A stretch of DNA of 64,000 nucleotides from Pyropia haitanensis (Eukaryota > Rhodophyta > Bangiophyceae > Bangiales > Bangiaceae). A program made the translations under genes and the position numbers. Below the pieces are notes generated by a model. It was not told the DNA's origin. It did no database searches and saw nothing but the letters and a program-made list of their open reading frames with translations. The stretch is taken from positions 628,806 to 692,805 of the forward strand of contig SDUX01000009.1 of assembly GCA_008729055.1 (NCBI GenBank). The letters are read 5' to 3'. Below, piece after piece: positions 1 through 8,600 of this stretch; within the stretch, counting starts at the first letter, position 1, and every line of letters starts with the position of its first letter.

Positions 1-770
1 GCACGGCCATGGCCGCCGACGCGGCCGGGCGCGGGGAGCGGGCGCCCGCGCCGCCGCCACCGCCGCTGCCGCTCATGGCATTCATGCCCGGCAACGCTGC
101 CCTCGGACGCCGCCGCGGGGGGCGTGCCGCCACAGCGGAATCCCCCCAGCAGGGCCCCCGCAAAGGGCCCCACCCCGGGGGTGGCCGCCCCGCCGCGCAG
201 GCGCACCCCAAAGGGCGTCCCATACGTCGAGGGGGTGGCCCCAAACGGCGGCGCCGCCACCACCCCGCCGCCGCCGCCCGCCGTCGGCGTGCCGCCACTG
301 GGGGCGCCGCCGCCCGCCGGGGCGGCGCCCGACCCCGCCCGCACCGGCGTCTGGGGAGTGTCCCCCGCCGGCGGGGCACCCGCCGCCGCCGTGGCGCGGG
401 TTTGGGCAGAGGGGAAGACCTGTCAAGGAGGAGGAGGAAATTGGCAACCGTTCGGCCGAGGGGGCCTGTCCCGTCGTCGTCCCCCCCTCTGCGCTCGGCC
501 CTGGTGTGCGGAACCCGCACGCGCCAGGCTCTCTCTGCTTCTGTGCGTCCGCGGCACGCGGCGGGCGCGCAAGACCTGGCACAGTGTGCCGCGGGCGGCG
601 ATCCCAGGTGCAGCGCAACCGGCCCGGGTACTCGACAAAAAGCGCGCCAAACTCATCTTCTGCTCAGGCTTGCATGCACCCAAGCTCCCCCAAGGGCAAA
701 GAGACGGCGCTGAGTTCGTTTCTGGCCTCAGAAAAGGTGGCAGGTGGCGGGAAATAGACAAAAACAGACA
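1..770. other. GC-rich low-complexity sequence, no gene assigned
   Basis: Both strands stay open for several hundred bases because the sequence is so GC-rich. A minus-strand reading from about position 350 down to 60 gives a Gly/Pro/Ala/Thr-rich peptide, and the plus strand gives Pro/Arg-rich peptides. No domain or motif separates them. It could be the edge of a low-complexity gene lying to the left. Confidence 0.3.
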
Positions 771-780
771 CTGAAAAACC

Positions 781-1060
781 GGATCATTTGATCCGAAAAG
801 GATCAAATGATCCGGTCGGTAGAATAGACACTAGAGTGTCTAATCTACTGCGCAAGAGCCTCAAATGAGGCGGTCTTGAGCCTCAATGGACGCTCCACCC
901 GGATCACCCGACATCGTCCACTTTGACCTGTCTGACAAAGAAGAGGCAGTCGTTACCCTCCCCAGACGGCTGTAGGTTTGTACTTCACGCCCTTTACGTG
1001 ATTGGGAAGTCACGTTTTACGTGATTACATGCACGTTTTTTGCGTGATCACTAATCACGC
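781..1060. repeat. Cluster of short palindromes
   Basis: Six short inverted repeats lie close together. They are GGATCATTTGATCC at 781-794, GGATCAAATGATCC at 800-813, an 18-nt palindrome with TAGACACT arms at 825-842, GCCTCAAATGAGGC at 858-871, TCACGTTTTACGTGA at 1010-1024 and GCGTGAT/ATCACGC at 1042-1060. The first four have 6-8 bp perfect arms and a 2-nt centre. No coding potential was seen here. Confidence 0.8.
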
Positions 1061-1481
1061 TCCAGCAGAAAAGGGCATGACGTGGGGCGTGATCTCACGA
1101 AGTAATTACTGCGCCGGCGGACTTAGCACTGTACAATCCAGGGCACTGTGGGCGGGGCTGCGGGTGCCCAATTGCGACCCGGGTCAGTCAGCCCGCCTGC
1201 CCTCGCACGCCGCCCCAAACGCCACAGGGTAGCACTCCGGTGTCAAATGTCCGCCACCGCCGGAAATGTCGACCAAATTACAGTAAAGGAGGGCTGCAAG
1301 GACGGCTGCAAGAAAGCGCGTTTGACTTTACCGTCGGCTCATCCGTCGGCCGGATCCCGCATACGAGCGCCTTCCAAGATTTACCATTGACACTCACCTG
1401 ACTTGTGCTACCCGCCACACCTCCACTGCCATTGCACACTCCGTCACCTTACCACCCTTTTTTTTCCGTCGCGCAAGAAGC

Positions 1482-1637
1482 ATGTCTTCCGCGAAAGAGA
1501 CGACCACGACGCTCAATGAGGATGGCCCGACCCGCCGCAAGTGGGGCACTCGGCTGTCCTCGGTGATGCGTGACAAGCTGGCCGCAGCTCGCGAAGAGCT
1601 GGAGACCGAGCCGCGCCGCAAGCGCGCACGTCATTAG
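1482..1637 (+). CDS. Small basic hypothetical protein (51 aa)
   Basis: A 51-residue ORF starts at an ATG preceded by a pyrimidine-rich leader containing a run of T at about 1457-1465. The product is not low-complexity. It has a Thr-rich start, a central Arg/Lys/Trp patch, a predicted amphipathic helix (DKLAAAREELETE) and a basic tail (PRRKRARH) that resembles a nuclear localisation signal. Codons are mostly GC-ending, as in the recognised genes. An AATAAA lies at about 1783-1788, roughly 150 nt past the stop, in an AT-richer stretch. I do not recognise the family. It may be a genuine short gene or the last exon of a longer one. Confidence 0.4.
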   Translation: MSSAKETTTTLNEDGPTRRKWGTRLSSVMRDKLAAAREELETEPRRKRARH

Positions 1638-1872
1638 ATGGCCGTGTAGTCGAAAGTGTGTGTGTGATGGGTGACGGCAGACAAAGATGATGGTAGCGTG
1701 CTCTAGTCGCAATAATACCTCTGCACGGTGAAGGTGCGCTGCCAGATCCCTGCAACTGTAAAGTGGTCAACATTAAAAACACAATAAAATAATGCAATAA
1801 TCTTCATAGCCTCCTCCACGACTGAGTTCTTACTCCCTGTGCACCAAACTTCGTAGGCAGGGCGTACTCACC

Positions 1873-2326
1873 ATGCCCTTCTTTTTGGTGCGCAGTGGGT
1901 CTCCGGGCGACGCCTGGGCGCGGAGCTGGTTGTCAGATTGGTCGACATTTGAACCAGACTGGCTAGGCCCCCTCCAGGACTGGTCCCCCCTCCACTACGT
2001 CTGCGTCGGTGGCGGCGGCTGCAGCGACAGTTGCTGTGTCTGCGGCTGTTGCGGTTGTACACCGGCGGTGGCGCCGAGACTGGCTGGCCGCCATCCAGTT
2101 TCTCATTCCCCCCCCCTCCGCCTGTAGCGCGCATTCTATTACTTTGTTGCAGAAGCCAGGTTGGTGCCGCGCGCGTCAGCGCGTGGGGGGGGCCGGTGGT
2201 CCGGCAGACGTGGCGCCGGACGGGGCTGCGGCAGCCGCCGGTGGGGCTGAGCCACGCGTCCTCCTCTCCAACCTGTTTGACACAGAGTGGTACTTGAAGG
2301 ATGTCAAGGCCATCTACGGTGTGTGA
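1873..2326 (+). other. Possible exon(s) of an unrecognised gene
   Basis: Two overlapping plus-strand frames are open. An ATG frame at 1873-2127 gives a Trp- then Cys/Gly-rich peptide. A second frame, open from about 1977, runs to a stop at 2326 and contains an Ala/Val-rich segment that could span a membrane, then HRRWRRDW, and a well-mixed C-terminus ending LLSNLFDTEWYLKDVKAIYG. A good 3' splice-site sequence (ctattactttgttgcag) ends at about 2152. The second frame has no ATG of its own, so an upstream exon would be needed. There is no recognisable domain. Confidence 0.25.
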
Positions 2327-2437
2327 TTCATTCCTCTCTTAAAATCCTAGTGCAGATCACAGTGACCGCCAAACATAGAAGAGGGGTGCTACATGAACAC
2401 GGATCCAGTAGATACGTTCTGTAGTGGGTGCTACGTT

Positions 2438-2530
2438 TGTGTGATCACGCCACGAAAAGGGCGTGATCAGGGCGTGATTGGGCGTGATCGAGCGTGTCAC
2501 GCCCTCACGCCCCACGTTTGGGGGCGTGAA
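2438..2530. repeat. Cluster of GCGTGA/TCACGC words
   Basis: At least seven copies of GCGTGA(T) or its complement lie within about 90 bp, in both orientations, for example GTGATCACGCC near 2441 and GGCGTGATCA near 2460. The same word pair occurs in the left cluster near 1042-1095. There is no ORF of interest here. It could be a binding-site cluster or a degraded repeat. Confidence 0.7.
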
Positions 2531-3117
2531 GTACAAGTCTGTTGCAGAGGGTGGTGGCGATTCTCGATTACTAGTTACATGGTGTGTTCAGGTGCTGCGC
2601 CGCACCGCGGGGCCCCGCCGCGAGCCGCCAGCCAATAGGAACGTCGAATTGCGGGGTGCGCCTCCTGCGAACGCGGTCTGCGAACATGCCTGAGCGGTCC
2701 ATTCCGACGGATGACGTGCACGGCTGGATGTGTGGCTAGCTTGCGGCTGCGTTTCGGTGTTCGTGACCACAAAACGCTCCTCACATTCGAAGGCCTTGCA
2801 CTGGCCCGCACCGGTTGTGGTCGGCAGGTGGGGGAGATGGTCGGTGACGGACGCGACCTCCCCCGCCCAGTCGTCCGGCTTCCCCCTGCAAGTACATTGT
2901 AGGATTCCTGGCGTGTGCAGGCATCGGCGATTGCAGCCGCCGCGCGCCTCGCTCCAAAGCGGGCGAGCATTGCGCTGCGGGAGGAGCGAGGGCGGGGAAG
3001 GTCCGTTCATCTGGCCCCCATCAACTGACGTTAGCGCTCGGCTGCCCTCCCCGTCGTGGCGCCGTCGTGGCTCCACCACCCCCGCCCCCCAGTGGTGCGC
3101 TCCGCTTCCGGTCCCCC
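2531..3117. other. Intergenic sequence 5' of the ABC1 kinase
   Basis: No convincing gene or RNA was found. The stretch probably holds the promoter and 5' leader of the kinase gene starting at 3118. I could not identify a TATA box. Confidence 0.4.
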
Positions 3118-5181
3118 ATGTGTGGCGTCGCCTTCCTCCCCTCTGCCCCCTCGCCTCGCTTCCGTCCCGCACAGCGCGTCTGCGTTTGCGGCCGGCGGCA
3201 GGGCACGGCCGGATGGCGGGGGCGGCCACCATGGGCCGCCGGCGCGGCCGTGGGGTCGGCACGGCCGGCGCGGCCGGCGCGGCCGGCACGGCCGGCGCGG
3301 CTGGTGCGGCCGGCCACTCGCGCCACTCCACTCGCGGTCGCTGGGCGGTGGCGCATGGGCGCTGACAGCGTCTCCGGGGTGGACGCTGACGCGACCAAGG
3401 ATCCAGGCCGATGGATGCACAAGGCGTACGCGGCTGCCCTCCCGGGCTACGCATCGGCCGTCTCCCGAACGTGTGTGATTTGGTCGTTTGCCTTGCGGAT
3501 GCTGTTTGCCGAGTTTCGTCTGCGAAGAATATCCGATCCGCATGCGGCCGCCGCGGAGCGGGTAGCGCTGGCGGCACGACTCAAGGAGGGGCTGCTGTCG
3601 CTGGGCCCGACGTTCATCAAGCTGGGGCAGCTGCTGTCCACGAGGGTGGACGTGGTACCTCCCGAGTACGTGGCGGCACTGTCCAGCCTGCAGGACCGGG
3701 TGCCGGGCTTTTCTGGGGAGCTCGCGGCGGAGACGATTGAGAACGAGCTCGGGCGGTCGCTGAGCGAGCTGTTTGACTCGTTTGAGATGGAGCCGATCGC
3801 GGCGGCAAGCCTCGGCCAGGTCCACCGGGCCGTGTACGAGGGCCGCCAAGTCGCCGTGAAAGTGCAGCGGTCGGGGCTGCGGGAGCTGTTTGACGTGGAC
3901 CTGAAGAACCTGCGTGCGCTGGCGTTGCTAGCGGATAAGCTGGACTCTCGGACGGGCACCGACGATGCGTCGTGGGAGCGCGTGTATGACGAAAGCGCTC
4001 GGCTGTTGTGGGAGGAGATCGACTACATGGTGGAAGGCACAAACGGGGACCGCTTCCGCCGCAACTTTGCGGACATCCCCTGGGTCAAGGTGCCTCTTGT
4101 GTATTGGGAGCGGACGTCGGAGAAGGTGCTGACGATGGAGTTTGTGCCGGGCGTCAAAATCTCGGATACGGCGGCGCTCGCGGCCATTGGCGTCGACCCG
4201 GTGGTGGTTGCCCGCCGCTCCGCCGAGGCCTTCCTCATCCAGGTGTTGCGGCACGGCTTCTTCCACGGAGACTGTCACCCGGGCAACCTCAACGTCGACG
4301 CTGTCGCGAACGGACGGCTCATCTACTACGATACCGGGACGATGTCGGAGGTCCCACCCCCCGTGCGTGAGGGGCTTGTGGACGCCCTCTTTGGTATCTA
4401 TGGCGGCTCGGAGAAGGACGTGGTGGACGCGATGTCCAAGATGGGGGTGCTGAAGCGCGGGGCGGACCGCGTGGGGGTGGAGAAGATTGGGCGCTCCCTG
4501 TTGACTTCCTTCCGGGGCGCCCTGGCCGCCGGCTCTTCCAACGCGGAGCGGCGGACGGACGTGACGCGCCGGCTGGATTTGATTGGGGAGGACGTGTTGT
4601 CGGTTGGGGACGACGCGCCCTTCCGGTTCCCGCCCGTGTTTGCGTTTGTGTACCGGTCGTTCAGCACGCTGGAGGGGATTGGCAAGGGCTTGGACCCCAA
4701 CTATGACCTCACCGCCGTGGCTGGCCCGTTTGTGCGGGAGCTCGCGGACATCCGTGGCGGCCTGAACGGCGTCGGCAGTGGTCTCGGCCTTGGGGCGGCC
4801 CTGACGGTGGCACAGACGGGGCTGAAGCGAGTGGGCCTGCGGCCGCAGGACCTCGCGACGGTGGTGACGCAGCCCCGCAAGGTAGCCTACGTGGAGGACA
4901 CGATGCGCCGGATGGCGAACGGGGATCTGAAGCTGCGGGTGCGAGTGCTGGACTCGGAGCGATCGCTGCGGAGGATGTCTCTGGTGCAGGAGAACCTGGG
5001 CTCCGCCCTCCTGGCGGCGACGGCCTGCAACATTGCGTCCGTGCTGATGACGTCTGCGGAGCAGTACGTCACGTCGTCTCGGGTACTGTGGGTGGTAGCT
5101 GCCGTGTCGCTGCTCAAGCTGGCTATTGGTATGGCCAAGCTGCGGGCGATGGACCGGCGCCTGGCGCGCTTTTCCGTTTGA
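3118..5181 (+). CDS. ABC1/UbiB-family atypical kinase (ABC1K), probably plastid-targeted
   Basis: An ATG at 3118 gives 687 residues. Residues 1 to about 80 are rich in Ala, Arg and Pro with no acidic residues, like a plastid or mitochondrial transit peptide; an alternative ATG at 3355 would remove it. Signature motifs follow in the ABC1 order: KLGQ (K168), the Ala-rich loop AAASLGQVHRA, the ATP-anchoring lysine in VAVKVQR (K248), the catalytic block HGDCHPGN (H383-N390), and D405 in YYDTGTM where most kinases have DFG. A hydrophobic segment lies near the C-terminus at about 640-675. ABC1 proteins support quinone or isoprenoid-lipid metabolism in mitochondria or plastids, and the plastid ABC1Ks associate with plastoglobules. 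The substrate cannot be told from sequence. The gene is single-exon and converges with the RecQ gene. Confidence 0.92.
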   Translation: MCGVAFLPSAPSPRFRPAQRVCVCGRRQGTAGWRGRPPWAAGAAVGSARPARPARPARPARLVRPATRATPLAVAGRWRMGADSVSGVDADATKDPGRWMHKAYAAALPGYASAVSRTCVIWSFALRMLFAEFRLRRISDPHAAAAERVALAARLKEGLLSLGPTFIKLGQLLSTRVDVVPPEYVAALSSLQDRVPGFSGELAAETIENELGRSLSELFDSFEMEPIAAASLGQVHRAVYEGRQVAVKVQRSGLRELFDVDLKNLRALALLADKLDSRTGTDDASWERVYDESARLLWEEIDYMVEGTNGDRFRRNFADIPWVKVPLVYWERTSEKVLTMEFVPGVKISDTAALAAIGVDPVVVARRSAEAFLIQVLRHGFFHGDCHPGNLNVDAVANGRLIYYDTGTMSEVPPPVREGLVDALFGIYGGSEKDVVDAMSKMGVLKRGADRVGVEKIGRSLLTSFRGALAAGSSNAERRTDVTRRLDLIGEDVLSVGDDAPFRFPPVFAFVYRSFSTLEGIGKGLDPNYDLTAVAGPFVRELADIRGGLNGVGSGLGLGAALTVAQTGLKRVGLRPQDLATVVTQPRKVAYVEDTMRRMANGDLKLRVRVLDSERSLRRMSLVQENLGSALLAATACNIASVLMTSAEQYVTSSRVLWVVAAVSLLKLAIGMAKLRAMDRRLARFSV

Positions 5182-5691
5182 CCCACGAGGCTGTCGCTCG
5201 CTCGTTGCGGCACGCGCCGGACGGCCGGTCAGGGTATCTGGCTTGTTGAGGCTCTTGGGCGGGGTTTTCTAGGGCGGCTGCGGGTCCCTTTTGGTGGTGG
5301 TGTTCTGCCTTCGTTGACCGCTCGACCGATTTGCGTGGCACCGTGCTCCTCTTCCCTGTGCTCCCCCGCGCACGTGCGCGCGGCCGGGAGCCACCCGTAC
5401 CACGAGCGACATTGTACAAATCTGGATCGTTCGCTGCGCCAGCAGCTGCCGCTGGCGGCCAAGAGCTGGATCGGAGGACGGTTGCGCGCAAGTCGTGAGG
5501 CACGTGGTGGCATGTCTTGTCGCAGAACCCTGGACGACACTCGGGCTCTCGACGCACGGGTGCGGGGGAGACTGTGTGCTGCTGCTCTCAAGGAAATAGA
5601 TTTTCTTTCACCACTGAGGGTGTGGGCGCCGCCAGCAATGAGTGTGGGTGCAACGCTCGCCTACGGCAGAAAAGGGAAGAACCACTGCCAG
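5182..5691. other. Intergenic sequence between convergent genes
   Basis: About 510 bp separate the kinase stop from the helicase stop. The stretch must hold the 3' ends of both transcripts. No ORF, RNA or repeat is convincing. Confidence 0.5.
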
Positions 5692-8600
5692 TCACAGGTC
5701 TTGAAAGTCCGAATCCAGCTCCCGTGAGACACCCAAAGACGGGGCCGGCCGTGGCCTCTTGGTCGTCCTCCCTAATGGCACCGCGGACGGGGGTGCGCCC
5801 GGCCTCCGCTTGGATGGCAAGCTACCAAATGGGGCAGCCCGCTGAGCACCCGCGGGGGTCCGCTTGGCTTGGCTCCCGCCGGCGGGTGCGGGGTGAGCCT
5901 CGACGCCGTCCGCGTCCCCGCCGTCCACCGAGATGACGGCGCAGTCCATACCCACCGCACCGAAAGCGCCTTGGGCAGGGCGCGCCGCTACAGGACGCGA
6001 CGCGGCCGACCGCGCACCAAAGAAGGGAGACACGTGCGGCGCACCAGCAGCGGATGAGGCAGCGGCTGCAGCGGCGGAGCGGGTCGACCGTGCCGGCACC
6101 ATCCCAAACGCGCCTGCCGCCGCCGACGCCGGGCCACGGGCGCGGCTACGAGCGCCTGCAGCGTGGGCGACCTGGTTGCTCACCCGGCCGGCTTCGACCA
6201 CCAGGGAGAGGATCTGCTGCCCACGGGAAGCCACCAGGCTGTCCCGCAGACCGCACTGCTTCAGCTCGTCCAGGCTGACAGGCATCCGTGTCGCAACGGC
6301 CTTGGCGGTCGCCGCACTCAGGCCGGTCACGGACCTGGAGAGCTGGACCGCGAGCGCTTGCACAGACGCGCCTGGGCCGTCCGTTAATGCGCGGGAGCTA
6401 CCAGAGCCAGCAGGTGCTGCCGCCTTCTTCTTGCGTGAAGACGGCCTGGCTGGCACGCCGTCGGCCAGGTCCCCAAACGTCGGCCTCGGCGCCGCCGTCC
6501 GGGCCTTGAGGTACACCCGAAGCTCCCCCGACCGCACGCGGTTGAACATGGGGTGGGACACCCGCAGCGTCGCCACCACCTGCCCGTACTCGCCCACATC
6601 AATGTCGACGAGCAGGACGGACTGGCGTGCCAGCTCCTCCACGACGCGGTGCACCTGCGCGTCGGTCAGCTCCTTACCGCCGCCAAACCCGTCCACCTCC
6701 TTATGGCCGTCCTTGAGGCGAGACCGGCGGCCCTTGTACGCTTCAATGAGATACTGCGTGGTCGGGCGGTGGCCCATGGAGGTGTACGTGCTGGCCAAGC
6801 CCAGCAGACCCAGCGCGTGCTGCGTCATATCCTCCTCCGTTATGACCGACCCGGACTTGGCGTGCCGGCAGTTGTCACACTGCGGAGCGCAATTGGCCGG
6901 GTCAAAGCTCTCGTTAAAGTGGGCCAGCAGCGTGGCCCGGCGGCACTCGACGTCGTCAAGGCAGTAGAGTGTCATCTTGGACAGGCCCTCCATGTTGCGC
7001 GCCACCTGGTCGTCACTACCAGGGCCGCCCCCCCGGGGTCCGCCGCTCCGCCGCTTCTCCAGCATGTCCTTCTGCAGCATATTGTGGATCCGAAAGCGGT
7101 CTGCCATGGAGAAGTAGAGCACGCAGAGGGACTGGCGGCCGTCGCGGCCGGCACGGCCCGACTCCTGGTAGTAGCCCTCGAGGTTCTTGGGCATCGCGTG
7201 GTGGTACACGAACCGCACGTCGTGCTTGTTGATGCCCATCCCAAACGCCAGCGTCGCGCAAATCACCTGCACCGCCCCCGTCGTCCACCCGTGCTGGTTG
7301 CGCTCCCGGATGGCAGCCGAGAGACCCGCGTGGTACGGCGCCGACCGCAGGCCCTCGGCCACCAGCTCGGTCGCCACCTTCTCGCAGTCGCGCTGCGACA
7401 GACAGTACACGATGCCGGAGCGGTCGGCAGGGGGCGCCTGCAGTATCTCTGCCGCAATATCCTTGACGACCGACTTGACCTTCTTCCGCACCTCGTACGT
7501 CAGGTTGGACCGGTTGAAGCTCTGCTGGAACGTCGCACAGTCACTGGACACCCCGAGCTGAACCTTCACGTCCGCCCGCACCTCCTGCGTCGCGGTGGCG
7601 GTCAGCGCCATCAGCGGCACCGTCGGGAACTTGCGCTTGAGGATGGACAGCTGCTTGTAGTCGGGTCGAAAGTCGTGGCCCCACTGCGAAACGCAATGCG
7701 CCTCGTCAATGACAAAGCGGGCCAGCAGCTTGCGGTTAAACAACGTCTCCAGCTGTCTCAAAAAGGCGGGAGAGTGCGCAATCTTCTCGGGCGTGACGTA
7801 CAGCAGCTTCAACGACGGGTCCGTCGACGCCAGATCCCTGGACACCGCCGTCCGCACACTCGCGTCGCAGGTCGCCGTCAGCGCCGCGGAGCAGATCCCC
7901 AGCTCCTGTAGCTGCGTCACCTGGTCGCTGATGAGCGACACCAGCGGCGACACAACAACGGTCACGCCCTCGGAGAGGACGGCCGTGAGCTGGTAGCACA
8001 GGGACTTGCCGCCACCCGTGGGCATCAGCACAAAGACGTCGCGGCCAGCCATCGTCGCGTTCATCGCCTCGCGCTGGTTCAACCGGAAGCTGCTATTGCC
8101 AAAGATCTTCCGGTTCCCATCCATCATTCGCGTGGACCACGGGAAGACGCCGCTCCACGCAGACGCACAGTTTTCATCCGCAGCGTCCCGTGCCGTCGTG
8201 TCGCCGCGGGCGGCCGCTTCCGCCGCCAGCAAACCGGCCGCCGGCATCGGCGCGGGGGTGAACGCCAGCGGCAGCTCCGTCCCGTCCTCAAGCGCGTCAA
8301 AGTTGGGCAGCGGTCCACCCGGAAAAGAGCCACCAAACGGCGCGCCGGCGGCCCCAGCGGCCCCACGCCCACCGCTAGCCCCGCCGCCTCCGTCCGCAAG
8401 ACGGGACGACACACCCCCGTTCGAGCCAAACGCACCAAAAGGCGCGGGGCCGCCGCCAGCACCGCTCTGCTCTTGTGCCCCATCGCTTCGGCCGCCAGGC
8501 AAGACCGAATACGACCCCCACTGGTCGCCACCACCGTCGCTACCGCGAGGGCCAGAGTGGAAAGAGCCAGCGAGCGCAGGGGGCCGCTGCGGTGGCCGGA

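Noticed and set aside
781..871. CRISPR-like spaced repeats
   Set aside because: Words differ between units, spacing is irregular, there are no spacers of constant length, and the genome is eukaryotic.
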